Positions 35,107-43,669 are shown, counted from the stretch's first letter. The stretch is 53,023 nucleotides of DNA from Cyanobacteria bacterium REEB67 (GCA_018971775.1 JAGXAB010000046.1:1-53023), one strand, 5' to 3'. Made by a program: numbers and translations. Notes: generated by a model from the sequence alone, not told the origin.

Positions 35107-36177
35107 TTGTCTCGCCCTTTTTTGTCGTTTTCCAGTCTGGTTCTAGTTTTGTGCACCGCGGGCGGTGCTTTTGCCGCCTCGCCGTCCGATATGGCCCGTG
35201 GGCTTGAGGCGCTAGAGGCAGGCGACTGCCAGACCGCCTTGCGGATTTTGACACCACTGGCCGAGGCCGGTAATCGTTCGGCGCAGACTTCGCTTGGCCT
35301 GATGTATGAGCTCGGTCAGGGCGTCAAGGCCGATCCACAACAGGCGATCGAATGGTACAAGCGCGCCGCCGGGCAAAAAGTCGAGGCCGGGGCGAAGCTA
35401 TCGGTAAAATTGCAGGGCGGTGCCAATTTGATGACCGGTAATGTCGCCCTGGATGAATTGCAACGCCTCGCTGCCGAGGGCAATCCGGACGCTCAAAACG
35501 ATCTAGGTTGGCTTGCGCTCAAGGGATTGCAGGTCAAAAAAGACTACCACGTTGCTCGCGGCTGGTTTGAAAAATCGGCAGCACAGAGCAATCCTTCCGC
35601 TCTCACCAATCTCGCTTTTATCTATCAGCATGGCGTTGGCGTCGAACAAGACTACAACAAGGCGATCAAATATTACGCACAGGCGGCGGACCTGGGAAGC
35701 TGTATCGCTCAGAACAATCTTGGTTTTCTCTATGCGCGCGGGCTTGGCGTCCCTGTGGACGAAAATAAGGCGCGTGACCTATTTACCGCCGCTTCGCGGG
35801 ACGGCAATCTCGACGCCATCTCCAATCTAGGTTGGCTCTATCAAGATCCGAAGAATCAGGCTCGAGATTACACAAAAGCCATAGCGTTGTTTTCACGAGC
35901 GGCCGCCAATGGCTTGCCCGCCGCACGCTACAATCTAGGCTACATGTACCAGATGGGACGCGGCGTTCCCCAGGATTTTAACAAGGCGGCCAAGCTCTAT
36001 CAGATTGCCCTTGCCGAAGGTGATCCTGGTGCGCAATCGGATTTGGGCTTTATGTATGAATCCGGTCGCGGTGCGCCAAAAGATTATGATCGCGCTCTCA
36101 AATATTATAAAAATCGCGCTAAAGAAAGAGCCGCCCTCGACATGCAACTCGACGTCTACGAAACGGTAAGCCCCTGA
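35107..36177 (+). CDS. Exported Sel1-repeat (TPR-like) protein 2
   Basis: A 356-residue Sel1 solenoid. Start is TTG at 35107 with AAGGAG seven bases upstream, giving signal peptide FLSFSSLVLVLCTAGGAFA-A. About eight repeats follow, for example TSLGLMYELGQGVKADPQQA, LTNLAFIYQHGVGVEQDYNK, NNLGFLYARGLGVPVDENKA, YNLGYMYQMGRGVPQDFNKA and SDLGFMYESGRGAPKDYDRA. It is a tandem paralogue of the previous gene and likely has a related scaffold role in the periplasm. It converges with the gluzincin-like gene after 19 bases. Confidence 0.9.
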   Translation: MSRPFLSFSSLVLVLCTAGGAFAASPSDMARGLEALEAGDCQTALRILTPLAEAGNRSAQTSLGLMYELGQGVKADPQQAIEWYKRAAGQKVEAGAKLSVKLQGGANLMTGNVALDELQRLAAEGNPDAQNDLGWLALKGLQVKKDYHVARGWFEKSAAQSNPSALTNLAFIYQHGVGVEQDYNKAIKYYAQAADLGSCIAQNNLGFLYARGLGVPVDENKARDLFTAASRDGNLDAISNLGWLYQDPKNQARDYTKAIALFSRAAANGLPAARYNLGYMYQMGRGVPQDFNKAAKLYQIALAEGDPGAQSDLGFMYESGRGAPKDYDRALKYYKNRAKERAALDMQLDVYETVSP

Positions 36178-36196
36178 ACATCCGTAAGCATAAATG

Positions 36197-37717
36197 TTAG
36201 CGCCAGTGTTTCTCTTTGAGCGCCAGGATAAGAAGTTTTTGCTGTGCGGCGAAATCATCGGCCAGGCAAACCAATAGTTGAGTTTTGGTATCATCCTTGA
36301 TTGTGATCATTGTGCTTTTACCAAGCAAAGCACCCTCCCTCACGGCGGCTTCGTCTTCTCTGGTTATTCCAAAAAGGCTGAGTTTGCCCAGGTCTTTAGC
36401 ACTGAGTAAAATCGCTGCGTGTTCTCCGCCCTGTTTGCTGTAATCGGCAAATGTCTTGACGGCCTCGGTGTCGTCAAAAGGCGCAGATATAGACAATGCC
36501 CGTAGTCTCGGAAGCAATTTGTAAATTAGAGCTCTAAATTCTCTAGATTCTGGAATTTCGCTCGCCATCACTAAAAATTCACCGGTTTGAGCTACCTGAT
36601 TGGTCTCATCTGGAAATTTTTCGTAGAAAATTGTCGTTGCCCGTTCGGCAAACTGATCATCCATCACCCGGCCAGCCGCAAGATATTCGCTCACAAGCGG
36701 CAGGAGTGCTCTGGCATATCCTTCTATTGTTGTGTCCGCATCCCAGTTTTTAGGTCTTTGCGCTTCTTTAAATGCCATGTGCGGAAACCATCCCTGGCCA
36801 AGCGCGGTCGCCATCCCCTCGTAGAGCTCGGAACGCGGCAGCCGGCCGAGCTTCGGCAGGTAAAACTTTGCTGCTACTTTCTCTTCGTCCGGTTTCGAAA
36901 ACCAGAGAGCATGGCAGGCTTCGTGGAAGAACACATCAGCGATTTCGGTGAATCTAGCTCCAGGCAATACCTCGACAGTCTGCACGGCACTAAGAGTTTC
37001 GCCATGAGAGTGTGGGCTTGCGCTCGGAAGCGGTATGAGCACTATGGTGAAGGGCAAGCCCTCTACCCAGGGGGCTTGCAAAAAATATCTGACATCGGCC
37101 AGTCGCTCATTGATTTTGCTTTCGATTATCCCTTTTTCGAATCTCTGCAGGGCTGCGTTAAGACTGCTCTGTTCCGGTTGCCAGATCAGCTTTTGGTAAT
37201 TGGTATCGAAGTGATCAAGGATTGTTCGCAATTTCTCAATGACGTCTGCCTTGAAGTCCTTCCCAAGTCTTTCATAAAGTTGTGGAAGGGTTTGCGATTC
37301 GGCTGCCAGTGATTTCACTCGTTTCAAAAAGTCGAGGTTTTGACCGGACGGATCGCTGTAGTGATAGTTATTTTCGCTGCCCATCAAATCGCGGAAAAGA
37401 GCCAGATGTTTTTCGTCGGCGGCTTTCAGTGTCTGCCCGTCTTTCAGTGCCGCTCGTTTTTTCTCATACCACTTTTTCAGCCAGGTGGTAGTGTGCTGAT
37501 CGCCGTCCAGTGTACTGACAAAAGAGATGAGCGCGCAGGGTTCGCTGATCACTAACTTTACTTTAGCCGTCTGATCTGCTGTGTCATTTCGATCTTGTCT
37601 GGTTTTGGCTGACCTGTCCATCGTTACTTTGCCTGAATTGATCGACCGTGCCTCTGCATTGCCTATTAAAGTGAAGCATGCCATTAACGCAATCAGGACT
37701 GCAATTTTGATTTTCAT
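36197..37717 (-). CDS. Exported HExxH (gluzincin-like) putative metallopeptidase
   Basis: About 506 residues with signal peptide KIKIAVLIALMACFTLIGNA. The key feature is HEACH (His265, Glu266, His269) in ADVFFHEACHALWF, followed 31 residues later by LYEGMATALGQG, whose Glu300 fits the third zinc ligand of gluzincins. The regions before and after do not match a family I know. It could therefore be an active zinc peptidase of the periplasm or a related hydrolase. ATG 37717 was chosen over GTG/ATG a few codons upstream because the signal begins there; no strong ribosome site is visible. It follows the GH144-like gene by 42 bases on the same strand and may be co-transcribed. Confidence 0.72.
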   Translation of the reverse strand: MKIKIAVLIALMACFTLIGNAEARSINSGKVTMDRSAKTRQDRNDTADQTAKVKLVISEPCALISFVSTLDGDQHTTTWLKKWYEKKRAALKDGQTLKAADEKHLALFRDLMGSENNYHYSDPSGQNLDFLKRVKSLAAESQTLPQLYERLGKDFKADVIEKLRTILDHFDTNYQKLIWQPEQSSLNAALQRFEKGIIESKINERLADVRYFLQAPWVEGLPFTIVLIPLPSASPHSHGETLSAVQTVEVLPGARFTEIADVFFHEACHALWFSKPDEEKVAAKFYLPKLGRLPRSELYEGMATALGQGWFPHMAFKEAQRPKNWDADTTIEGYARALLPLVSEYLAAGRVMDDQFAERATTIFYEKFPDETNQVAQTGEFLVMASEIPESREFRALIYKLLPRLRALSISAPFDDTEAVKTFADYSKQGGEHAAILLSAKDLGKLSLFGITREDEAAVREGALLGKSTMITIKDDTKTQLLVCLADDFAAQQKLLILALKEKHWR

Positions 37718-37759
37718 GCCGGTGGGCACCACTTTGATTCGAATTGAGATATTAGCATC

Positions 37760-39148
37760 TTATTTTAGCAGTTTCAGTCTTTCTTCGGCGCGCTTTGAGC
37801 AAGGCAATGCTTGCCACAGTTTGCGCACTTCGTCGCCGCTCAGCTCATTGTCGAGAGCGATCACGGCCACTCCGACATCGATGCCGACCACGTCTTTGCT
37901 TACCCAGTTTTTGTCCAGATTTATATTGGAGTATCCGTATCGACCATGCATTTTCGGCGCCTTCAGTGTCTCCGCGGCGTCGATATTTTCTTGCACCAGC
38001 TTCGGTGTTACATCGATCGAGGCCAGAGTGGCCATGACATGCGCTGTGCCGTCCACATCGGTGCCCGGTGCGTACGCTCTATAAGTGTCTTCGCTCTTAC
38101 TATCCGTGCTTTCGCTCTTGGCTGCGGCAGGCGGACCGTCGCCGGCCGAGAGTCCCCAGAAATGTTTGTAGGTTCTGTACTGTCCTGCTTTACTTTTGCA
38201 GGTATCGTAGTTGGCCTTTGCCGCTCGCAGGCTTTGATCGTGGAGGTTGATTTGATTACCAGGATAGCGTTGCAAATCCATCAAATCATTGCTGTACTGA
38301 AATGAAAAAAGACCCAGATCGCCGCCGGCCAGATCCGTGCCGGCAACTTTGACGTTGTACGGTTTGAGTGCTTTCCAGGCCTCGGCGGGCAGAGCATGCT
38401 GGCGCGCGCCGATAGCCAGCACGTACATAAAAGCGGCTTCGCTATTGATTCGATCCCATGTTGATTTGAAACGTTTGCCGTCTTCTCCCATACCCATCGA
38501 GAGTACTGGAGCACCGCTTTTGGTATCAGTGTCGGCCCAGTATTGCCAGTCGACTCTATCATAGAGTTCGCTCGCGAGCTCGCTTAACTCGGCATCCTGC
38601 AAATATTGAGCTGCCCACAGGCCACCTGCAATCAACCAGGAAGAGTCAATCGTACTGACCTGGTCCGGTGCTTTCCACTTAAGGGTGACCGGATCAAAAA
38701 AATGCGGCATCATACCGTGGACTTCCGGTAATTTTTTTGCTGCGAGCAATGCCTTGTGCACTCTGGCGATCGCATCTTCACGGCTGATTTTTTTAAACTG
38801 CGGCCCACTTGCCAGCGCTATAGCAATAAGCCCCATGCCGGTCGCCGAGAGACTGCATTGATACTGGCCATGACTTTTTTCGAAATTTGTCTGACGATCT
38901 TGAATGAGGCCGTTATCCAATTGATTGTCAAGAAAATATTGAATGCCTTCGCCTTCCAATCTAAGCAGTAATTTTTTTTGCTCGGGCCCGAACGTAAAGG
39001 GGGTCCCAACAGCCGGCGTCGCCGTTGTTAGCGGCCTTGTCGCGGCTCCGTCGCCGGTTCGGGCAAAACCTGCCTGAACCCCTCCTCCTATCCCTCCCCA
39101 TGACAAAAGCATCGCCAGGGTCAGACCGGTGGATAGAAGTGCGCGCAT
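37760..39148 (-). CDS. Exported glucoamylase-domain protein (GH144-like, beta-1,2-glucanase type)
   Basis: A 462-residue exported protein. After a signal peptide (LSTGLTLAMLLSWGG...) the chain shows the Glycoamylase domain (PF10091) layout: YFLDNQLDNGLIQDR, STIDSSWLIAGGLWAAQYL, INSEAAFMYVLAIGA, FWGLSAGDGPP, and GTDVDGTAHVMATLASIDVTP. The STIDSSWLIAGG and FWGLSAGDGP blocks are typical of that domain, which includes the GH144 endo-beta-1,2-glucanases. The insert around AAAKSESTDSKSEDTY is low-complexity. GGAGG lies five bases before ATG 39148. It probably acts on a cell-envelope or extracellular glucan in the periplasm; the substrate is inference. Confidence 0.78.
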   Translation of the reverse strand: MRALLSTGLTLAMLLSWGGIGGGVQAGFARTGDGAATRPLTTATPAVGTPFTFGPEQKKLLLRLEGEGIQYFLDNQLDNGLIQDRQTNFEKSHGQYQCSLSATGMGLIAIALASGPQFKKISREDAIARVHKALLAAKKLPEVHGMMPHFFDPVTLKWKAPDQVSTIDSSWLIAGGLWAAQYLQDAELSELASELYDRVDWQYWADTDTKSGAPVLSMGMGEDGKRFKSTWDRINSEAAFMYVLAIGARQHALPAEAWKALKPYNVKVAGTDLAGGDLGLFSFQYSNDLMDLQRYPGNQINLHDQSLRAAKANYDTCKSKAGQYRTYKHFWGLSAGDGPPAAAKSESTDSKSEDTYRAYAPGTDVDGTAHVMATLASIDVTPKLVQENIDAAETLKAPKMHGRYGYSNINLDKNWVSKDVVGIDVGVAVIALDNELSGDEVRKLWQALPCSKRAEERLKLLK

Positions 39149-39208
39149 ACAACCTCCGCTGGACGAGATTTTTAGGACATCGGCCAGTCTATCATTACTT
39201 TGTAGCCA

Positions 39209-39244
39209 AATTAGAAGACGGTCCCTGGAGACCGTCTTCTAATT
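39209..39244. terminator. Perfect 15-bp inverted repeat, likely terminator hairpin
   Basis: Arms of 15 identical bases (39209-39223 and 39230-39244, beginning AATTAGAAGACGGTC) around a six-base loop. It starts 26 bases after the stop of the glycine-rich gene at 39271 on the minus strand, so it most likely ends that transcript. The AT-rich outer stem supplies A and U tracts, but a long clean T run is missing. Confidence 0.6.
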
Positions 39245-39270
39245 GTTTTGCGGACTTCTAGCCTCAAGTC

Positions 39271-40017
39271 TTATTGGGGTGTTGCCTGCGGGTTGTAGTC
39301 CTTGTTCAGCCTGTTTTGCAGATTGGCTTCACGATTGTCCAGCTGTTGTTGCTGACCTTGAGTGATGTAGCCCCCGTTCATACGAGCATCGCGCTGTTCC
39401 TGACGTGCAATCGATCGGTCGGATCTCTCGAGATTGCCGTAGTTGCCGCCGAGATTGCCTTTGTCTTGATTGATTGCACTGTTCAAGCCCTGATCTTGCG
39501 AGAGCACCTGGGCGCGACGAGGATGGTTCTGGGCGAAGTTTTGGCCGCCTGGCATGCCATTGCCGCCACCGCCATTACCCCAGCCGCCACCACCACCGCC
39601 ATTACCCCAGCCGCCGCGACCGCCACCGCCGCCGCCATTACCCCAGCCACCGCCGCCGCCACCACCGGCGTTGCCTGTGTAGTCGGTGCGGATCTCGCGA
39701 TTGACATGATTTTCTTCACGATTCAATTGTTTCTGTTGGCCAGGTGTGATGTAGCCGCCGTTGATGCGCGCGTCCCGCTGTTCTTGGCGGCGTATCGATT
39801 GATCTTGTCTTTCTAATTGATTGTAATGGCCGCCCAGTTGTCCGCGGTCCTGGTTGATGCGATTGTTGATATTTCTGTCCCGGCCGAGTGTTTCGGCGCG
39901 ACGCGGATGGTTCTGGCGAAATTGTCCGGCAAAGCTAGGTTGCAGGCTGCTCAGAGTAAGGGCAGACAAAACGGTGGCGGCGACAAATATCTTCTTATTA
40001 CTAGAGTGAGCGTTCAT
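39271..40017 (-). CDS. Exported glycine-rich protein with a duplicated NHPRRA module
   Basis: 248 residues from ATG 40017 (AAAGGAG upstream); the longer frame to 40062 lacks that site. After the signal peptide (ends SFA-G near 31) come module A (33-113) and module B (161-241), which share NHPRRA, then I.QD.G.LGG.Y..LER.D.SI, RQEQRDAR.NGGYIT and Q...Q..REN.. blocks. Between them is a 45-residue linker made of GGGWGNGG-type repeats, encoded by near-identical DNA around 39540-39665. Each module is highly charged and probably helical. I know no function; duplicated helical modules on a glycine tether suggest a surface or envelope protein. It is the only gene between the GH144-like gene and the NarL operon. 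Confidence 0.8.
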   Translation of the reverse strand: MNAHSSNKKIFVAATVLSALTLSSLQPSFAGQFRQNHPRRAETLGRDRNINNRINQDRGQLGGHYNQLERQDQSIRRQEQRDARINGGYITPGQQKQLNREENHVNREIRTDYTGNAGGGGGGGWGNGGGGGGRGGWGNGGGGGGWGNGGGGNGMPGGQNFAQNHPRRAQVLSQDQGLNSAINQDKGNLGGNYGNLERSDRSIARQEQRDARMNGGYITQGQQQQLDNREANLQNRLNKDYNPQATPQ

Positions 40018-40126
40018 TATGAATCTCCTTTCAGGAAACGCCTTTGCGTTCGGGTGATGCAATGAGTTTGCTCAGTTAACGTGAGCTTTAGATGAGGAAA
40101 AGTGCCGTGATTCTGAAGTCGTGACT

Positions 40127-40837
40127 TTAGTCATGGTGCAAATACGACTGAGACTGTTCTTGCATGAATAGCGCTGCCTGCAGGCGACTTTTAGCGCCAA
40201 TTGTGGCCAGTATTTTGGTGACGTGGTTTTTGACGGTGCCTTCGCTCAAGCAGAGGGTGACGGCTATTTCTGCGTTTGTTTTGCCCTTGCCGATCAGGGT
40301 CAGGACCTCGTGTTCTCGTTCACTCAGCTTGCTGAGCACCGCCTTGGATATTTTCGCTGCGGTGGCGGAGTGACTTTTGGCGGCCGGCTCTTGCAGATTC
40401 AATGGATGATGTACTGTATTTAACAACTTGGCCATCATTTCGCCGGAAAGCAATGACTTGCCGCTCAAGACAACCCGGAGCGCTTCGGCGACCTCGGCGA
40501 AGGGCGTATCTTTCAAAAGATAGCCTTTTGCCCCGGCTCGTAGCGAGCCAATCAAATACTCGTCGTCATCGAAGGTGGTCAGGACAATGATTTTTATCGT
40601 CGGATTGGCTTGCAATATTTTTGCCGTAGCCTGGACGCCATCCATCAATGGCATACGCAGATCCATGAGCACCGCATCCGGTCGCAATTCGGCGGCCATG
40701 TCGCAGGCCTGCGAGCCGTTGGCCGCTTCGCCCACGACTTCTATGTCTGCCTCGCTATTCAATAAAATTGACAGGCCCTGCCTGACCAGCGATTGATCGT
40801 CGACGATCAAAACTTTCATTCTCGGCGATGGACTCAC
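40127..40837 (-). CDS. NarL/FixJ-family response regulator
   Basis: A 236-residue regulator: receiver with Asp13/Asp14, phosphoacceptor Asp59 in DAVLMDLRMP and Lys in YLLKDTPFAEVAEAL, then a LuxR-type helix-turn-helix LSEREHEVLTLIGKGKTNAE ... LSEGTVKNHVTKIL near 166-216. A 30-residue Ser/Ala-rich linker joins the two. The start is GTG 40837, overlapping the kinase stop (GTGA); an internal ATG at 40819 gives the more usual MKVLIVDD start and cannot be excluded. It forms an operon with the following kinase. Confidence 0.92.
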   Translation of the reverse strand: MSPSPRMKVLIVDDQSLVRQGLSILLNSEADIEVVGEAANGSQACDMAAELRPDAVLMDLRMPLMDGVQATAKILQANPTIKIIVLTTFDDDEYLIGSLRAGAKGYLLKDTPFAEVAEALRVVLSGKSLLSGEMMAKLLNTVHHPLNLQEPAAKSHSATAAKISKAVLSKLSEREHEVLTLIGKGKTNAEIAVTLCLSEGTVKNHVTKILATIGAKSRLQAALFMQEQSQSYLHHD

Positions 40838-42096
40838 GCTCTTTGTTCCTCGAGCTGTTTAAACGACTGGGCCGGCTTTGTTTGCCCGGGCGCCAGTGGT
40901 ATAAAAATCGAGATCTCGGTGCCGTGGCCTGGTTCTGAGCTCAGGCAAAACGTGCCGCCCAGGCTTTCGGCTCTAAATTTCATACTGCTGATGCCGTTAC
41001 CCTCGACTGCTTTCGTCACCTCAAAGCCCTGGCCGTCATCTTTGATTTTCAATGTCAGTGCCTCGGTCTCGATATTTTGCTCAATGATGACGTTGTTGGC
41101 TCCGGCATGCCTGAGGCAATTGGTCAGTCCCTCCTGTAGTATGCAAAAAAGATGGTGACTGACGGCTTGATTGAGGGGGCTGTCGCCGACGTCGATTTTC
41201 ACCTTGATCTGGCAAAGATTTTGTTTATTGCAATTTTCAATCAGTTGTGCCACTGCTGCAGCGTAATCAAGGTCGGGGTCGCTGATCGTGCGCAGTGTTT
41301 TGCGCACATCAACGAGGCATTGTTTGTTTAATATTTTGGCTGTTTTGATTGATGCTTCAGCGCCGGGCTTGCCCTGTGCCAGCAAATGGAGTGCTACATC
41401 GAGCTGGATACTCAGGCTTGTCAGAGAGTGGCCGAGGCTGTCATGAATGTCGCGGGCGATTCTTTCCCGGTCTATCTTCAATTCTAATTGACGCAATTCG
41501 CGATCAAGGTCGGCCAGTTCATTTTTTGCTTTTTGCTCGGTAAGTAAGCTGCGGAAGAGCATGGTGCCCAAAATTAGAGCCGATAAGAAGGGGATGCGAG
41601 CTTTTCTCCAGATTGGTACGAGGGCGAAATAGTCGGCCGCGTTTATATTTGTCGGCATGTGATGGACGAGATAATCATGTCCTTCGCCGGCCAGGCCACG
41701 CAGGATTATCGTCAGGGGAAAAACCCAGAAAAGGTCGCGATTTTCCAGTACGATGCCTGCCTTAATTGCGACAACAACAAAGGCCACGATCGTCGGCCCG
41801 AAGGGACCGACCGTAGCGGCGATAGTGAGCAGGGCAAATTCACCTAGTACGGCAGCGATGGCTCGACGCCGAGTTTTAGGGACGCCAATGCGACAAAAGG
41901 TAAGAACGATCACAGCCAGCAAGGCTGCCGACCACACGGCGGCATCGATGCCGAGGGCACTGGCCGCCAGTCTGTGGTTGAGAAGGTGCCAGAAGGCGGC
42001 CCAGGTCAGCAGGCAGGTCTGGAAAACATTTATTCCGGCCAGCAGCCTTGCTTTGCCGCACTGGTCAGCGGCGGGTCCGAGAAAGGTCTGATGCAT
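40834..42096 (-). CDS. HisKA_3-type sensor histidine kinase
   Basis: A 420-residue partner of the NarL-type regulator. Residues ~15-185 hold about five or six membrane helices (for example SAALLAVIVLTFCRIG, IVAFVVVAIKAGIVL) with little extracytoplasmic sequence, as in DesK-like kinases that may sense membrane state. The DHp domain has phosphoacceptor His218 in ERIARDIHDSLGHSLTSLSI, then the ATPase with ILQEGLTNCLRHAGA, KDDGQGFEV and GNGISSMKFRAESLGG. The C-terminus ends in a short Gln/Glu tail. The stimulus is unknown. Confidence 0.91.
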   Translation of the reverse strand: MHQTFLGPAADQCGKARLLAGINVFQTCLLTWAAFWHLLNHRLAASALGIDAAVWSAALLAVIVLTFCRIGVPKTRRRAIAAVLGEFALLTIAATVGPFGPTIVAFVVVAIKAGIVLENRDLFWVFPLTIILRGLAGEGHDYLVHHMPTNINAADYFALVPIWRKARIPFLSALILGTMLFRSLLTEQKAKNELADLDRELRQLELKIDRERIARDIHDSLGHSLTSLSIQLDVALHLLAQGKPGAEASIKTAKILNKQCLVDVRKTLRTISDPDLDYAAAVAQLIENCNKQNLCQIKVKIDVGDSPLNQAVSHHLFCILQEGLTNCLRHAGANNVIIEQNIETEALTLKIKDDGQGFEVTKAVEGNGISSMKFRAESLGGTFCLSSEPGHGTEISIFIPLAPGQTKPAQSFKQLEEQRA

Positions 42097-42129
42097 ATTC
42101 TTGCCCTGTTTACATCCGTGCTGACAGGG

Positions 42130-42145
42130 TCACACCCTTGTGTGA
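42130..42145. promoter_or_regulatory. Inverted repeat TCACAC-CCTT-GTGTGA in a divergent gap
   Basis: A perfect 6-bp inverted repeat with four-base spacer, between the start of the NarL kinase operon (minus) and the gene at 42282 (plus). It could be an operator for either side. The arms are TGTGA/TCACA-like but in the opposite arrangement to a CRP/FNR site. Confidence 0.35.
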
Positions 42146-42281
42146 GCATTGCATGAAGAAGATGCGGTTTACCGCCAGATTATTAACGTCGCGCCTCTGG
42201 TCCGCTCACAATGAGAAGGCTCCAATAATGGCTTGCAGCTTGTCATGGTAGCATTTTTTGCTGATAGTCCAGGTAGATCTT

Positions 42282-43517
42282 GTGCGGCCTTTTCGTCTTT
42301 TATCGCTAGCTTCGATTGGCATCCAGGTCATCTGTGCCGGCGCCACCCTCGCTGCCGATAATGTGGCGCAACCGCCGGAAGACGATGTCGCCGCGCAATC
42401 GACTGTGGCACCTGGCACTGGCGATGCTGGTGGTACCGCCGGTGCCACCGAAAGCTATCCTCACATCGGTGCCCTGGAAAAAGCGATTCTCAAAAAAGAC
42501 TATGTCGGAGAAGCTCTTTCTGCCCGCCTGGCGCGCATGGAGGCGAAGGCTTTCGGCAAAGCTTCGGTCGATCCTGATTTGAGTCTGCGCACTGACAATC
42601 TAGAAGACTATGCGCAAAAGGTTTTGCATCAAAAACCGTGGGGGGCCGGTTCTGCATACGACGTCGAACAGGCGGAAGCGGCTGCCGCTGCCTCAGGTAA
42701 CACCGCTTATCCTGATCCGGGCGGCGGTCCGGGCATCGGTACAAGTGCTGGAGACGGCGCTGAAATGCAGGGCTCGGTCCAGACCAGTCAGGCTCAATAT
42801 CCCCACATAACCGCCCTGGAAACCGGAATACTCGGTCAGACTTATACGAGTGAAGCCTTGCCCGATCGACTGACGCGTATGGAGCTGAAAGCCTTCGGCA
42901 GCAAGTCCAGTAGCCAGGATTATAGCGATCGCACCGATGCTCTGGAAAATTACGCGACCAAGAAATTGCATAAAAAACCTTTTGTGCAAGAGCAGAAGCA
43001 GGAAGCGGCGAGCTCAGGTGGTGGCGCCGGCGGTGGCGGCGGGCCGGTGGCGACGCAAAATAAATTGCTCAATTTTGTCGGTAACTCGCTACTGAGCATG
43101 GCTGGAGTAGGGCGTATCGGCGGTCCGGTCATGGGCGGCAATCCAGGCCTGAATGCTGGGATGGGCGGAGGCGTGTTGCCCGGCTTCAGCGGTGTGCGCA
43201 TGCGACCTCGTTCTGGACAACAGGGCCAGGCCGCCGAGGCTCCTGTCGACTTACACCCGGAAGATCCCTCCGTGCACGATGCCAATCCTCCCGCCGCCGA
43301 AGCGAAAACACTGACTAAAGTCGGCTGGTGCGAAGTGCAGATATTCGGGCATACTTCCCCCAATTTGCACCTCGGCGATCGCCTCCAGGCGCTCAATAAA
43401 GAATTGAATTTTGCCCCAGGCAAGACTTCGCTCGAGCTCATGGACAACATTGGCGCTCTGATCAAAGCCGTGCAGACGCGCAAGAAAACGACCGGCGTTA
43501 GCGCCCCTACGCATTGA
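42282..43517 (+). CDS. Exported protein with repeated LE-RL-E-FG modules
   Basis: 411 residues. I start it at GTG 42282 (AGGTAG five bases upstream), giving signal peptide RPFRLLSLASIGIQVICAGA; a TTG at 42258 is possible. Counted from that TTG, module 1 (67-128) and module 2 (181-242) align closely: YPHI.ALE..IL...Y..EAL..RL.RME.KAFG, then R.D.LE.YA.K.LH.KP. A third, more diverged copy (352-406; VGWCEVQIFGHTSPNLHLGD..) ends the protein. The linkers are Gly/Pro/Ala-rich. The modules are probably helical and repeat the same distance, so a scaffold or envelope-binding role is likely; I know no family name. A terminator follows. Confidence 0.75.
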   Translation: MRPFRLLSLASIGIQVICAGATLAADNVAQPPEDDVAAQSTVAPGTGDAGGTAGATESYPHIGALEKAILKKDYVGEALSARLARMEAKAFGKASVDPDLSLRTDNLEDYAQKVLHQKPWGAGSAYDVEQAEAAAAASGNTAYPDPGGGPGIGTSAGDGAEMQGSVQTSQAQYPHITALETGILGQTYTSEALPDRLTRMELKAFGSKSSSQDYSDRTDALENYATKKLHKKPFVQEQKQEAASSGGGAGGGGGPVATQNKLLNFVGNSLLSMAGVGRIGGPVMGGNPGLNAGMGGGVLPGFSGVRMRPRSGQQGQAAEAPVDLHPEDPSVHDANPPAAEAKTLTKVGWCEVQIFGHTSPNLHLGDRLQALNKELNFAPGKTSLELMDNIGALIKAVQTRKKTTGVSAPTH

Positions 43518-43523
43518 CAGAAA

Positions 43524-43550
43524 GAGCCTGGACCATTTTATCCAGCTTTT
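43524..43550 (+). terminator. Short intrinsic terminator
   Basis: CTGGA (43526-43530), eight-base loop, TCCAG (43539-43543), then C and six T. It starts within ten bases of the stop of the repeat-module gene. The stem is short but in the right place. Confidence 0.5.
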
Positions 43551-43560
43551 TTAGTCCAAT

Positions 43561-43597
43561 CTATTTGTCCATCTCTATTTGTCCATCTCTATTTGTC
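43561..43597. repeat. 14-bp tandem repeat, about 2.6 copies
   Basis: Two exact copies of CTATTTGTCCATCT (43561-43588) and a third partial copy CTATTTGTC. It lies between the terminator and the alpha/beta hydrolase gene. It could be a slippage product; no function can be stated. Confidence 0.85.
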
Positions 43598-43669
43598 TAA
43601 GATCCGGCATAGTGCCGCCAGGCGATTGGATGGGCTATACTTTCAGGCATTGTTGCAAAAAGGAAACTA

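Noticed and set aside
39534..39665. Regular repeats as a CRISPR array
   Set aside because: The repeats encode the in-frame glycine linker of an exported protein, and there are no unique spacers of constant length.
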